A stretch of 47,931 nt of DNA from Tannerellaceae bacterium (lineage in GTDB: Bacteria; Bacteroidota; Bacteroidia; Bacteroidales; Tannerellaceae). Made by a program: the position numbers and the translations under genes. Positions 1-9,009 of this stretch are shown piece after piece (position 1 is the first letter of the stretch; each line of letters opens with the position of its first letter). The stretch lies in the NCBI GenBank assembly GCA_031280435.1, contig JAITGS010000009.1, forward strand, positions 1 through 47,931. The letters run 5' to 3'. The notes beneath the pieces were generated by a model. It was not told the origin of the DNA. It was given only the letters and a program-made list of their open reading frames with translations, and did not search any database.

Positions 1-240
1 CCTGTCCTAAACCGTTTAAGGCCTGTCCTAAACCGTTTAAGGCCTGTCCTAAACCGTTTAAGGCCTGTCCTAAACCGTTTAAGGCCTGTCCTAAACCGTT
101 TAAGGCCTGTCCTAAACCATTTAAGGCCTGTCCTAAACCGTTTAAGGCCTGTCCTAAACCGTTTAAGGCCTGTCCTAAACCATTTAAGGCCTGTCCTAAA
201 CCGTTTAAGGCCTGTCCTAAACCGTTGAAGGCCTGTCCTT
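1..240. repeat. 21-bp tandem repeat array, at least 11 copies
   Basis: Eleven complete 21-bp units run head to tail from 1 to 231, with a twelfth breaking off at about 240. The unit core is TAAACCGTTTA, an odd-centred palindrome (TAAAC, C, GTTTA), and unit junctions read AAGGCCTG. Copies 6 and 9 have CCATTTAAGG in place of CCGTTTAAGG, and copy 11 has CCGTTGAAGG; the others are identical. The array begins at base 1, so its true length is unknown. No spacers are present, which excludes CRISPR. Confidence 0.97.
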
Positions 241-440
241 TTTTGTTTATGTATCAGCTTCTTGCTGTTTTATTTGCCAAAAAAAGTTTTTGGGAGATGA
301 GGATGGCGATGAGGGGGCTTGGCATTGGGGCCGGGGATGAGGGCGGAGCGATGTTTGTGGTGGCTGCATCCTTTTCAAATCGTTTTTTTTAATTTTCTTT
401 GCTGCCTGAATCCTTTCTTATTATTAATATTTAAGTTATC
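241..440. other. Leader region before maeB, no gene seen
   Basis: About 200 bases separate the repeat array from maeB. The stretch holds T-runs near 238-244 and 384-391 and a G-rich segment at 295-360. No open frame with coding character, no clear TAnnTTTG box and no terminator hairpin were recognised. The last 20 bases before the maeB start are A/T-rich, as is usual for start regions in this window. Confidence 0.5.
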
Positions 441-2747
441 ATGGCAAAATCAATTAAAGAAGAAGCGTTGAAATACCACGCGGAGGGCAAGCCGGGAAAG
501 ATTGAGGTTGTTCCTACCAAACCTCATAGTACTCAGGCGGATTTGTCGCTGGCATACTCGCCCGGGGTGGCCGAGCCTTGCCTGGCTATCAGTAGCGAAC
601 CTCTTGATGCGTACCGCTATACGGCGAAGGGCAATCTGGTGGCGGTTATTTCGAACGGTACGGCTGTTCTGGGCCTTGGCGATATAGGTGCGGTGGCGGG
701 CAAGCCTGTTATGGAGGGCAAGGGCTTGCTGTTTAAGATATTTGCGGGCATTGATGTGTTCGATATTGAGGTGGATGAGAAGGATCCGGAGCTTTTTATC
801 CGCACCGTTAAGGCTATTGCTCCCACTTTTGGGGGTATCAATCTGGAGGATATTAAAGCGCCCGAATGTTTTGAGATTGAGGAGCGTCTGAAGGCTGAGC
901 TGGATATTCCGGTGATGCATGATGATCAGCACGGCACGGCTATTATCTCTGCTGCCGCTCTTTTGAATGCCCTCGAGATTACGGGTAAGGACATTTCGGA
1001 GGTTAGGATTGTGGTGAACGGGGCCGGGGCTGCTTCTATCTCGTGCACGCGGCTGTATGTGCTGCTTGGGGCTCGCCTTGAGAACATTGTGATGTGCGAC
1101 AGTCGTGGTGTGATCACGGTTAATCGCTCGGATCTGAACGCTCAGAAGCGTGAGTTTGCCACTGCGCGGCCTGTTGCTACCCTTGCGGAGGCTATGGTTG
1201 GCGCTGATGTGTTTCTGGGGCTTTCGGTTGCTAATGTGCTGAGCGGAGAGATGGTGAGGAGCATGAATCCCAATCCTATTGTGTTCGCGCTGGCCAATCC
1301 GGATCCTGAGATTTCATACACGGAGGCTATGAAATCGCGCAGTGACTTGATTTTCGCCACGGGTCGCTCCGATTATCCTAATCAGGTCAACAATGTTCTT
1401 GGTTTTCCATACATTTTTCGCGGAGCGCTCGACACTCATGCGCGTGCGATCAATGAGGAGATGAAGCTGGCGGCCGTGAGGGCTATTGCTGCCCTGGCTA
1501 AGGAGCCTGTGCCGGACGTTGTTAATGCTGCTTACCGCCTGAAGCGTACTACCTTCGGCCGCGATTATATTTTGCCCAAGCCTCTTGATCCGAGGCTGCT
1601 GACGGCGGTGTCGGTGGCCGTTGCCAAGGCTGCTATTGCCTCCGGCGTGTCGCGCAGGGATATTAGTGATTGGGATGCCTACGGCAATCATCTGCGTGAG
1701 ATGATGGGTTATGATAATAAGCTGATCCGTTCGTTTATTGATATGGCCAAAGCTCATCCCAAGCGGGTGGTTTTTGCGGAAGCGAATCACTCCAATATGC
1801 TTCGGGCGGCGGTTGAGGCTAAGGCGGAGGGCATTTGTATTCCTATCCTGATCGGTAATGAGGAACGGCTGCACAAAATTGCCCGCGAGGAGAACCTTAA
1901 CATTGAAGATCTGCAGATTGTGAACCTGAGGCATGACAGGGAGAGCGACAGGCGTGCCCGTTTTGCGGAGGCTCTGGCCTTTAAAAAGGGTCGTGAGGGC
2001 GTTACCTTCGATGAGGCTTTCGAGAAGATGAATAATCGTAATGCTTTTGGGATGATGATGGTGGAAACAGGCGAGGCTGATGCCTTTATCACCGGCGTGT
2101 ACAGCCGCTACTCGGAAGTGCTCAAGCTTGCCGAAGAGATTATCGGCATCCGCAAGGGTTTCAAATACTTTGGTGCGATGAATATAGTCCTAAGCAAGAA
2201 GGGGACGTTCTTTCTGTCGGATACGCTGATCAACAGGCATCCGTCGACTGAGGTGCTGATAGATGTGGCCCGGCTGACGCACGATGCTGTCCGCTTTTTT
2301 GCTCATGAGCCCGTCATGGCTATGCTTTCGTACTCCAATTTCGGCTCGGATAAGCTGGGTAGCCCGCAGAAGGTGCATGATGCCATCAGCTTCCTGCATG
2401 ATAACTATCCGGAGATGGTGGTAGACGGCGAGATGCAGATCAACTTCGCCTTCGACAGGAAGCTTCGCGACGAGAAGTATCCCTTCACCCGATTGCATGG
2501 CCGCGATGTCAACACTATGGTGTTTCCTAACCTGAGCTCGGCCAACAGTGCTTATAAGTTGCTGATCGAGATGGGGGTTGGGGAGACCATCGGCCCGATT
2601 CAGATGGGCCTCAACAAGCCTATCCACTTCACCGACCTGGAGAGCACTACCCGCGATATAGTTAATCTGACCACCGTGGCCGTTGTGGATGCCATCGTTC
2701 AGGAGCAGATGAAGGCTCTGGCGGATGCGGAGCGCTCGGCCCGTTAA
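441..2747 (+). CDS. maeB: NADP-dependent malic enzyme with phosphotransacetylase-like C-terminal domain
   Basis: Predicted to decarboxylate malate to pyruvate with reduction of NAD(P)+ in the cytoplasm. The 768-aa length is that of the large MaeB type. The N-terminal half (about 1-430) carries the malic enzyme segments [36 protein letters not shown] and MHDDQHGTA, then the dinucleotide-binding stretch VVNGAGAAS. The C-terminal part (about 430-760) resembles phosphate acetyltransferase; in this family that domain is generally regarded as regulatory and not as a working transacetylase. The ATG at 441 gives the standard N-terminus and follows an A/T-rich leader without a Shine-Dalgarno sequence. 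ysxC follows 27 nt downstream with no terminator between, so the two may be co-transcribed. Confidence 0.95.
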   Translation: MAKSIKEEALKYHAEGKPGKIEVVPTKPHSTQADLSLAYSPGVAEPCLAISSEPLDAYRYTAKGNLVAVISNGTAVLGLGDIGAVAGKPVMEGKGLLFKIFAGIDVFDIEVDEKDPELFIRTVKAIAPTFGGINLEDIKAPECFEIEERLKAELDIPVMHDDQHGTAIISAAALLNALEITGKDISEVRIVVNGAGAASISCTRLYVLLGARLENIVMCDSRGVITVNRSDLNAQKREFATARPVATLAEAMVGADVFLGLSVANVLSGEMVRSMNPNPIVFALANPDPEISYTEAMKSRSDLIFATGRSDYPNQVNNVLGFPYIFRGALDTHARAINEEMKLAAVRAIAALAKEPVPDVVNAAYRLKRTTFGRDYILPKPLDPRLLTAVSVAVAKAAIASGVSRRDISDWDAYGNHLREMMGYDNKLIRSFIDMAKAHPKRVVFAEANHSNMLRAAVEAKAEGICIPILIGNEERLHKIAREENLNIEDLQIVNLRHDRESDRRARFAEALAFKKGREGVTFDEAFEKMNNRNAFGMMMVETGEADAFITGVYSRYSEVLKLAEEIIGIRKGFKYFGAMNIVLSKKGTFFLSDTLINRHPSTEVLIDVARLTHDAVRFFAHEPVMAMLSYSNFGSDKLGSPQKVHDAISFLHDNYPEMVVDGEMQINFAFDRKLRDEKYPFTRLHGRDVNTMVFPNLSSANSAYKLLIEMGVGETIGPIQMGLNKPIHFTDLESTTRDIVNLTTVAVVDAIVQEQMKALADAERSAR

Positions 2748-2774
2748 TTTGTATCCTTACACATTATATTATAT

Positions 2775-3371
2775 ATGGAGATTAAACATGCAAGCTTCGT
2801 TGTGAGCAATACGGATGTCGGCAAATGCCCGGAGGAGGGCAAGCCGGACTATGCGTTTATAGGCAGGAGCAATGTGGGCAAGTCGTCGCTGATTAATATG
2901 CTGACCAATCATGCGGGGCTGGCCCTTACGTCGCAAACTCCCGGCAAGACGCAGCTCATCAACCATTTTATCGTTAACGGCGAGTGGTATCTGGTGGATC
3001 TGCCGGGCTATGGATACGCTCAGAGGGGCCGTGACGGACGCGAGAAGATGCGCCGGATGATAGAGGACTACGTGATGTATCGCGCGCAGCTCGCCAACCT
3101 CTTTGTGCTGATCGACTGCCGGCATGAGCCTCAGAAGATCGACCTCGAGTTCATCACCTACGTTGGCGAGCATGGCGTTCCCTTCTCCATCGTCTTCACC
3201 AAGGCCGACAAGCTGAGCCATTCTCGCCTTCAGGAGAACCTTAAGGCGTACAAGGCAAAGCTGCTGGAGAGTTGGGAGGAGCTTCCGCCTGTATTTGTCA
3301 CCTCATCGCTGAAGAAGCAGGGCCGCGAGGAGATCCTGGAGTATATAGGCAGTATTAATGCAGAGCTCTGA
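2775..3371 (+). CDS. ysxC: Ribosome-biogenesis GTPase YsxC/EngB
   Basis: A 198-aa TRAFAC-class GTPase; the family acts in late assembly of the large ribosomal subunit. All G motifs are visible: G1 [10 protein letters not shown]2 threonine in SQTPGKTQ, G3 DLPGYGYA, G4 TKADK and G5 TSS. Length and motif spacing match YihA/YsxC/EngB. The start at 2775 lies inside an A/T-rich leader; the 19 bases at 2758-2776, including the first two of the ATG, recur exactly upstream of the GH9 gene at 29515-29533. A strong terminator-like hairpin follows at 3393-3427. Confidence 0.95.
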   Translation: MEIKHASFVVSNTDVGKCPEEGKPDYAFIGRSNVGKSSLINMLTNHAGLALTSQTPGKTQLINHFIVNGEWYLVDLPGYGYAQRGRDGREKMRRMIEDYVMYRAQLANLFVLIDCRHEPQKIDLEFITYVGEHGVPFSIVFTKADKLSHSRLQENLKAYKAKLLESWEELPPVFVTSSLKKQGREEILEYIGSINAEL

Positions 3372-3392
3372 AGGCTTAGGGTATAACAAGGG

Positions 3393-3427
3393 AAGGGCCG
3401 GCTGTTTTGCAATCAGTCGGCCCTTTT
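3393..3427 (+). terminator. Rho-independent terminator after ysxC
   Basis: AAGGGCCGGCTG (3393-3404) pairs with CAGTCGGCCCTT (3414-3425) through 12 positions with one G-T wobble, across a 9-nt loop, and T residues continue to 3427. It lies between the convergent ysxC and the minus-strand gene at 3441. The minus-strand copy also starts with A/T bases, so it may work in both directions. Confidence 0.8.
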
Positions 3428-3440
3428 AGTTTAAGGCTCT

Positions 3441-3857
3441 TTACTTATAACCGATGAGGATACGGCATCTGGATTCGTAGGTTGGGGTGTCGGAGTCGTA
3501 GTTTTTGATGACAACGCGCATGCTTCGGCTGAAGGAGGGCTCAAAGCGGACCACTGCCACGTCCGAGCTGTCGGCATCTTTGGTATATTCTTCGCCGTCG
3601 GTTGATTTCAGGTAGATATCGACGTCGTTCACGTCGCTGTCGTCGGACATTCCGATGATGATGTACTCGTTGCCTTTGTAAAATTCCTTGGTGTAGGTGG
3701 CGCTCTCTCCCTGAGCGAGGTCGGCATACTGCTCGCTGGCGATTTTGTATCCGTTATTGATTATAAGAGCCTTTGCCTCCCGGTACGCAACCGATCCAAC
3801 CTGTGCCGAAGCCTGTGCGGAGATGATTATAAGTATCATGATAAAAAACTTTTTCAT
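3441..3857 (-). CDS. Small secreted protein of unknown function
   Basis: A 138-aa protein with a clear signal peptide: Lys-Lys start, a run of Ile/Leu/Met, then ASAQASAQ as a likely signal peptidase I site near residue 19. The mature part is acidic, with DDSDVNDVD and TDGEEYTKDADSSDV segments, and ends in short beta-like stretches (SMRVVIKNY, CRILIGYK). No lipobox is present, so it is predicted to be soluble in the periplasm or secreted. No family was recognised. It converges on ysxC and is preceded by about 620 bases without a gene, where two minus-strand TAnnTTTG boxes (4003-3996 and 4194-4187) could serve it. Confidence 0.75.
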   Translation of the reverse strand: MKKFFIMILIIISAQASAQVGSVAYREAKALIINNGYKIASEQYADLAQGESATYTKEFYKGNEYIIIGMSDDSDVNDVDIYLKSTDGEEYTKDADSSDVAVVRFEPSFSRSMRVVIKNYDSDTPTYESRCRILIGYK

Positions 3858-3936
3858 TGTGCTATAAAATTTAAAGTGTTACTATGATTGAAATTAAGGC
3901 TGTCCGTGTTGCTTGTTCTCAGGCTTACGCACATAA

Positions 3937-4107
3937 AAAAAGCGCGGACAGAACTCAGACTATTTGTTCCATGAGGTTCTCGACTACCTATCTACCAAAT
4001 ATACGAGCAAAGCCCGCGCCTAAGCGCGAGCGTCGTCGCTTTGCTCTCGGTAGATACTGAAATTGTCGAGATTTCATGAAACAAGAACTTAAGCTAAAAC
4101 GCTTTTT
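3937..4107. ncRNA. Candidate structured RNA or rod-like inverted repeat
   Basis: Five collinear arm pairs form one long imperfect hairpin: AAAAAGCG 3937-3944 with 4100-4107; TTGTTCCATGA 3964-3974 with 4074-4084 (one mismatch); TCTCGAC 3978-3984 with 4065-4071; TATCTACC 3989-3996 with 4049-4056; GAGCAAAGC 4005-4013 with 4038-4046. An open internal bubble lies between the first two pairs and a GC-rich loop at the tip. On the minus strand a TATCTTTG box (4194-4187) lies upstream and a U7 tract (3941-3935) follows the closing stem, so a minus-strand transcript of about 245 nt is plausible. The rod-with-bubble form recalls 6S-type RNA, but that is only a resemblance. Confidence 0.4.
3996..4003 (-). 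promoter_or_regulatory. Possible -7 box TATATTTG for the gene at 3441-3857
   Basis: The minus strand reads TATATTTG, an exact TAnnTTTG match, about 140 bases before the start codon at 3857. No well-spaced -33 TTTG was found. It lies within the large inverted repeat, so transcription from it would use half of that structure as a leader. Confidence 0.3.
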
Positions 4108-4186
4108 CCACAATGTCTTTAAGTGTGCGTACTATCGCATCTGTATTATCTCATACGCTATCATGTTTTTGTGATGTGAATAATTG

Positions 4187-4194
4187 CAAAGATA
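4187..4194 (-). promoter_or_regulatory. -7 box TATCTTTG pointing into the inverted repeat
   Basis: The minus strand reads TATCTTTGC, the commonest form of the promoter box in this window. Start of transcription would be near 4180, ahead of the rod-like repeat at 4107-3937 and the gene at 3857. No good -33 element was seen. Confidence 0.45.
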
Positions 4195-4481
4195 TGAAAA
4201 GTTTGTCGGAGATATTTCCGAACCCTATTTTAGGCCGTTCGGGCTTCGCCCTCTCTTATCTTCAGCCTTGTTCCTGTCCCCGCAGATCGCATTCAATGGA
4301 AAAGCGCATGACTTTTTGCCTGAACTGCCGGTGCGGGAGGCCTACTAAGGTTTATATCTCCCCCACCCTGCCTGCCATGGCTTGAAGCTAAAGTTGAATT
4401 TGGCTGCTGCGCCATTCGGACAGGTTTGCGGGATTTACCTATCTTCGCGTTCTCAAATAAATCAATTAATATTATATATAT

Positions 4482-6239
4482 ATGTATAGAACGAAAACTT
4501 GTGGAGAGCTGCGCTTAAGCAATATGGGCGCTACCGTTACTCTGGCCGGATGGGTGCAACGCTCGCGACGTATGGGGGGCATGACTTTTGTTGATTTGCG
4601 CGATCGGTATGGGATTACGCAACTCGTTTTTAATCAGGATAAGGATGCGGATTTGTGCGAGCAGGCCAACAAGCTTGGGCGTGAATTTGTGATACAGGTT
4701 ACGGGAATCGTGAGCGAACGCTCGAACAAAAATGCGCACATTCCTACCGGCGATATTGAAATAATTGTTGCCGGGATGCAGGTTCTGAACTGCGCCGCCA
4801 CGCCGCCTTTCACCATAGAAGACGATACGGACGGGGGCGACGACATCAGGATGAAGTACCGCTACCTCGACCTGCGCCGCCATGCCGTTCGCGCTAACCT
4901 CGAACTGCGCCACCAAATGACGGCCGAGGTGCGGAATTATCTTGGAGGCAAAAGCTTTATAGAGGTCGAGACGCCTATGCTCATAAGTTCTACGCCTGAA
5001 GGGGCCCGTGACTTTGTGGTGCCTTCGCGAATGAATCCCGGACAGTTCTACGCCCTTCCTCAATCGCCGCAAACCTTTAAGCAACTGCTGATGGTGTCGG
5101 GCTTCGACCGCTATTTCCAAATCGTGAAGTGCTTTCGCGACGAGGATTTGAGGGCCGACCGCCAGCCGGAGTTCACGCAGATTGACTGCGAGATGAGCTT
5201 CGTTGAGCAAGACGACGTTCTCTGCATGTTCGAGGGCATGACCAAACACCTATTCAAGAGCATACGAAACATTGAGCTCACCGAGCCCTTCCCGCGCATG
5301 ACCTGGGCCGACGCGATGAAATTTTACGGCTCCGACAAGCCCGACATACGCTTCGGAATGAAAATTGCCGAGCTCCCCGCCGAGCTGCTGCGCGGACACG
5401 GCTTTGCCCCCTTCAACAGCGCGGCCTACGTGGGCGGAATATGCGCCGAAGGGGCCGCCGCATATACCCGCAAGCAAATCGACGCCCTGACCGACTTCGT
5501 AAAGCGCCCGCAGATTGGAGCCAAAGGCCTGATTTACGCCCGTGTGGAGGCCGACGGCAGTCTCAAATCGAGCGTCGACAAATTCTACTCGCCGGATGAG
5601 CTGCTTCGAATCAAGTATCTATTTGGGGCCGGCCCGGGCGATCTTATCCTTATTATATACGGCGACGATGCTATGAAAACCCGCAAGCAACTCAGCGAGT
5701 TACGGCTTGAAATGGGCGGCCGGCTCGGATTGAGAGACAAAAATTCGTTTGCCTGCCTGTGGGTTGTAGACTTCCCGCTGCTGGAATGGAGCGAGGCCGA
5801 CGGCCGCTTCTATGCCATGCACCATCCCTTCACTTCGCCCAAGCCGGAGGACGTTCACCTGCTCGACAGCGATCCCGGAGCAGTCAGCGCCAATGCCTAC
5901 GACATGGTTATCAACGGCGTAGAGGTGGGCGGCGGCTCCATTCGCATCCACGACAGCGAACTCCAGCAGAGGATGTTCCGCCTGCTGGGATTCACGGACG
6001 AACAGGCCCTCGCCCGCTTCGGATTCCTCACCAATGCTTTCAGGTACGGCGCCCCTCCGCATGGGGGGATTGCCTACGGATTAGACCGTTGGGTATCGCT
6101 TTTTGCCGGCCTCGACTCCATTCGCGATTGCATAGCCTTCCCCAAGAACACTTCCGGGCGAGACGTGATGATAGACGCGCCCTCGACCATAGATGCATCC
6201 CAACTCGAGGAGCTGAATCTTTCGATCACCGCAAAATAA
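4482..6239 (+). CDS. aspS: Aspartyl-tRNA synthetase
   Basis: A 585-aa class II synthetase that charges tRNA-Asp. The N-terminal OB fold (about 1-110) includes [22 protein letters not shown]. Class II motif 1 lies around [20 protein letters not shown], motif 2 includes [18 protein letters not shown], and motif 3 is [10 protein letters not shown] near the C-terminus. The GAD insertion domain typical of the bacterial type fits residues about 290-400. The ATG at 4482 follows a long ATATATAT run. A TATCTTCG sequence at 4440-4447 could be an imperfect -7 box. The stop codon abuts the GNAT gene directly. Confidence 0.97.
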   Translation: MYRTKTCGELRLSNMGATVTLAGWVQRSRRMGGMTFVDLRDRYGITQLVFNQDKDADLCEQANKLGREFVIQVTGIVSERSNKNAHIPTGDIEIIVAGMQVLNCAATPPFTIEDDTDGGDDIRMKYRYLDLRRHAVRANLELRHQMTAEVRNYLGGKSFIEVETPMLISSTPEGARDFVVPSRMNPGQFYALPQSPQTFKQLLMVSGFDRYFQIVKCFRDEDLRADRQPEFTQIDCEMSFVEQDDVLCMFEGMTKHLFKSIRNIELTEPFPRMTWADAMKFYGSDKPDIRFGMKIAELPAELLRGHGFAPFNSAAYVGGICAEGAAAYTRKQIDALTDFVKRPQIGAKGLIYARVEADGSLKSSVDKFYSPDELLRIKYLFGAGPGDLILIIYGDDAMKTRKQLSELRLEMGGRLGLRDKNSFACLWVVDFPLLEWSEADGRFYAMHHPFTSPKPEDVHLLDSDPGAVSANAYDMVINGVEVGGGSIRIHDSELQQRMFRLLGFTDEQALARFGFLTNAFRYGAPPHGGIAYGLDRWVSLFAGLDSIRDCIAFPKNTSGRDVMIDAPSTIDASQLEELNLSITAK

Positions 6240-6725
6240 GTGCCGGCTGCCATTCGCGAGCTCCGCAAGGAGGAGCTTTGCCTCATGCCCGACCTCATGT
6301 ACGAAGCCATCTACCTGCCTGAAGGTCTGGCACCTTACCCGCGCGACATCATCAAGCTTCCGGTCATAGACGTTTATATCAGCGACTTCGGCAAGTATCC
6401 CACCGACCATTGCCTCCTTGCCGAAGTCGACGGCAGCATAGCCGGCGGCGTATGGACGCGGTTCCTCGCCGGCCAAACAAAAACCTACGAATATGTCGAG
6501 GCCGACGCTCCGGAGCTTGTCATCGCTGTTTTCGGCGAATATCGCAATCAGGGCGTCGGCCTTAGCCTAATGAATGCTATGATAAAACTGCTGGGGAAAA
6601 AAGGATATGGAACTGTTTGCTTAAGCGTCGACAAATCCAACTATGCCGTTGGCATGTATCGCAAACTCGGTTTCAAAGCGGTCGGCGAAAATGCGATTGA
6701 CTATGTGATGGAGCTGTCGCTATGA
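6240..6725 (+). CDS. GNAT-family N-acetyltransferase
   Basis: A 161-aa protein with the GNAT acetyl-CoA-binding pattern RNQGVGLSLMNAMIKLLGKKGY (about residues 102-123) followed by LSVDKSNYAVGMYRKLGF, the typical beta5/alpha4 segment. The substrate cannot be told from sequence. The first in-frame start is GTG at 6240, the base after the aspS stop, with zero spacing; the next in-frame ATG is more than a dozen codons inside, so GTG is chosen. This arrangement suggests translation by termination-reinitiation after aspS. The gene converges on phoU with only 6 bases between and no terminator. Confidence 0.85.
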   Translation: MPAAIRELRKEELCLMPDLMYEAIYLPEGLAPYPRDIIKLPVIDVYISDFGKYPTDHCLLAEVDGSIAGGVWTRFLAGQTKTYEYVEADAPELVIAVFGEYRNQGVGLSLMNAMIKLLGKKGYGTVCLSVDKSNYAVGMYRKLGFKAVGENAIDYVMELSL

Positions 6726-6731
6726 TGCGGC

Positions 6732-7391
6732 TTAGCCCTGATGCTTCAGCACCTTGGCGTCTACGTAAAACACAATCTCCTCCACAATATTGCTGCAATG
6801 ATCGCCTATGCGTTCCAGCTTGCGTATCAGCAGCATGGTCTTCAGCCCGCAGCGAATCAGGGAAGGATGGTCTGCAAGATATTCCGCAAGAATGTCAATG
6901 GAGCGGCGATAGATGTGATCGATCTCGTCGTCCTTCGAGAGTATCCTGCCCGACAGCACGGTGTCTTCCGAATAGAAGGCCGTGAAGCTGTCGGACAGCA
7001 TGCTGCGCAGTATGCCGAACATGTCCTCGCTGCGTAACTCCTTCATTATGTTCGGCTCAATGGTATTGCAATCGGCGTCTATCACGTGGCGGGCTATGCC
7101 CTCGGCGAAATCGCCTATACGCTCCAGCGTCATGCTGATTTTGATGAGCGACAGCACGAGCCGCAGGTCGATCGCCACCGGCGCATAGAGTGCGATATAG
7201 TTCTCACAATCACTGTCTATCTTGAGTTCGAAGGCGTCGACGCGCTTTTCCCTGCTGACCACCTCGCGGGCCAGCTCCATGTCGTTGTTGATAAAAGCTT
7301 GCTCCGATTTTTCGAGCTGCGACATCACCAGCATCCACATTTGGCTCACCGCATCTTTCAGGGCCTGCAATTCTTTCTCGGTATGTTTCAT
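6732..7391 (-). CDS. phoU: PhoU phosphate signalling regulator
   Basis: A helical protein with two PhoU repeats, each with an acidic metal-binding pattern (AREVVSREKRVDAFE and LSKDDEIDHIYR). PhoU links the Pst transporter to the PhoR/PhoB two-component system and restrains phosphate uptake. The start at 7391 (MKHTEKEL) is preferred to 7409: the upstream choice would overlap pstB by 8 bases, while 7391 follows ATATAT, the usual leader here, and leaves 10 bases after the pstB stop. It is the last gene of the porin-pstSCAB-phoU run. Confidence 0.95.
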   Translation of the reverse strand: MKHTEKELQALKDAVSQMWMLVMSQLEKSEQAFINNDMELAREVVSREKRVDAFELKIDSDCENYIALYAPVAIDLRLVLSLIKISMTLERIGDFAEGIARHVIDADCNTIEPNIMKELRSEDMFGILRSMLSDSFTAFYSEDTVLSGRILSKDDEIDHIYRRSIDILAEYLADHPSLIRCGLKTMLLIRKLERIGDHCSNIVEEIVFYVDAKVLKHQG

Positions 7392-7401
7392 ATATATGTT
7401 T

Positions 7402-8148
7402 TTATCCAAATCTTCCGGTTATATAATTCTGTGTCTCTGCCTTTTCGGGGTTGAGAAACATTTTTTTCGTATCGCTGTACTCAACGAGCTCGCCAAGCAT
7501 GAAAAAGCCCGTTCGGTCACTCACGCGCGCTGCCTGCTGCATGTTGTGAGTAACGATAACTATGGTATATTCTTGCTTGAGAATATGTATAAGTTCCTCA
7601 ATTTTAGAGGTAGATATGGGGTCGAGGGCCGATGCCGGCTCGTCCATAAGCAGTATTGAGGGCGAAACGGCCAGCGCACGCGCAATGCAGAGCCTCTGCT
7701 GCTGCCCGCCGGAAAGCTCGAAGGCCGACTTCTTGAGTTTGTCCTTCACCTCATCCCAAAGCGCCGCCGATACCAGCGACTCCTCCACACGCTGCCTGAT
7801 GAAGGCCTTGTCGCGCACGTCATTAACCCGCAATCCGTAGGCAACATTCTCGAATATGGACTTGGGAAAAGGATTGGGCTTTTGGAAAACCATTCCCACC
7901 TTTTTACGCAAATCGTCAACCTGCACGGACTTATTGTATATGTTCTCGCCGTCCACTATGCACTCGCCCGTCAAGCTCGTGTTCTCAATAAGGTCGTTCA
8001 TGCGGTTAAAAAGTCGCAGGAAAGTTGACTTGCCGCATCCGGAGGGGCCAATGAAGGCCGTAACCGTGTGTGGCTCTATCCGTATGCTTACGTTTTTGAG
8101 GGCGTGGAAAGAGCCGTAATAAAAGTCGATGTTTCTGGTTTCTATCAT
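7402..8148 (-). CDS. pstB: Phosphate ABC transporter ATP-binding protein
   Basis: A 248-aa ATPase that drives phosphate import. Walker A is GPSGCGKST, the Q loop lies in [16 protein letters not shown], the signature is LSGGQQQR, Walker B is [12 protein letters not shown], and the switch histidine is in IVTHNMQQA. The KPNPFPKSI segment is characteristic of PstB. It starts 4 bases after the pstA stop. Confidence 0.98.
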   Translation of the reverse strand: MIETRNIDFYYGSFHALKNVSIRIEPHTVTAFIGPSGCGKSTFLRLFNRMNDLIENTSLTGECIVDGENIYNKSVQVDDLRKKVGMVFQKPNPFPKSIFENVAYGLRVNDVRDKAFIRQRVEESLVSAALWDEVKDKLKKSAFELSGGQQQRLCIARALAVSPSILLMDEPASALDPISTSKIEELIHILKQEYTIVIVTHNMQQAARVSDRTGFFMLGELVEYSDTKKMFLNPEKAETQNYITGRFG

Positions 8149-8152
8149 AACA

Positions 8153-9007
8153 TTAATCTGTCTTCACTTTGCCTCCGAAATACTTACGCAGCAAGCCCGC
8201 AAGCAAATTCATCAGCAAAACTATTAGTATCAGCGTCAGCGCCGTGCCGTAGGCAATAGGGCGAGAGGCCTCAATGTTGGTGCCGCTGGTTGCCACAACA
8301 TACAAATGATAAGGCAAAGCCATCACCTGGTCGAAAATGCTGTGCGGCAATCGAGGCAGGAAGTAGGCCGCAACCGTAAACAGAATCGGAGCCGTTTCGC
8401 CCGAAACCCGTCCAATCGAAAGTATCAGCCCCGTCACAATATTGGGGAAGGCCATAGGCAAAGTTACCCTCACAATCGTCTGGAACTTGCTCGCGCCGAG
8501 CGCTAAACTTCCGCTGCGGAACGACTGAGGGATAGCCTTGAGCGCCTCTTCTGTCGTTCGTATGATCAGCGGCAGAATAAGAAGCCCCAGCGTAAAAGAT
8601 CCGGCAATGATAGAGTCGCCGAAGCCGAATGTATTAACAAACAGAGCCATACCGAACAAGCCGAAGACAATAGAAGGAATGCCTCCCAAGTTGTTTGTCA
8701 TAACCCTTATAAACTTCACAACAAATCCGTTGCCAGCATACTCGTTCATATATATACCCGACATCAATCCCACCGGAAAGGCGAACACGACGCTGCCCGC
8801 AACTAAGCAGAGCGTCCCTACGATAGCAGGCAGGATTCCACCGCCCGTCATGCCGTCGGTAGGCGCCGTCGTCAGAAATTCCCAGCTAATAGTGCCCGCT
8901 CCGCGATAAATGATGAAGCCCAGGATCCATAATAATATCCCAACGACCGCCAGGCTTAGGAGCCTGAAAATTGCAAAAGCTATCCGCTGTTTCGTCCGTT
9001 TGTTCAT
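8153..9007 (-). CDS. pstA: Phosphate ABC transporter permease PstA
   Basis: A 284-aa inner membrane permease with about six predicted membrane segments. The coupling-loop (EAA) region reads [26 protein letters not shown], typical of PstA, and [19 protein letters not shown] fits the first periplasmic segment. It forms the phosphate channel with PstC. It starts 2 bases after the pstC stop. Confidence 0.97.
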   Translation of the reverse strand: MNKRTKQRIAFAIFRLLSLAVVGILLWILGFIIYRGAGTISWEFLTTAPTDGMTGGGILPAIVGTLCLVAGSVVFAFPVGLMSGIYMNEYAGNGFVVKFIRVMTNNLGGIPSIVFGLFGMALFVNTFGFGDSIIAGSFTLGLLILPLIIRTTEEALKAIPQSFRSGSLALGASKFQTIVRVTLPMAFPNIVTGLILSIGRVSGETAPILFTVAAYFLPRLPHSIFDQVMALPYHLYVVATSGTNIEASRPIAYGTALTLILIVLLMNLLAGLLRKYFGGKVKTD

Positions 9008-9009
9008 AG

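Noticed and set aside
4113-4385. 90-codon open frame after the large inverted repeat
   Set aside because: No promoter, no recognisable protein character (Cys- and Ser-rich, no domain), and it begins within the structured region. Treated as chance.
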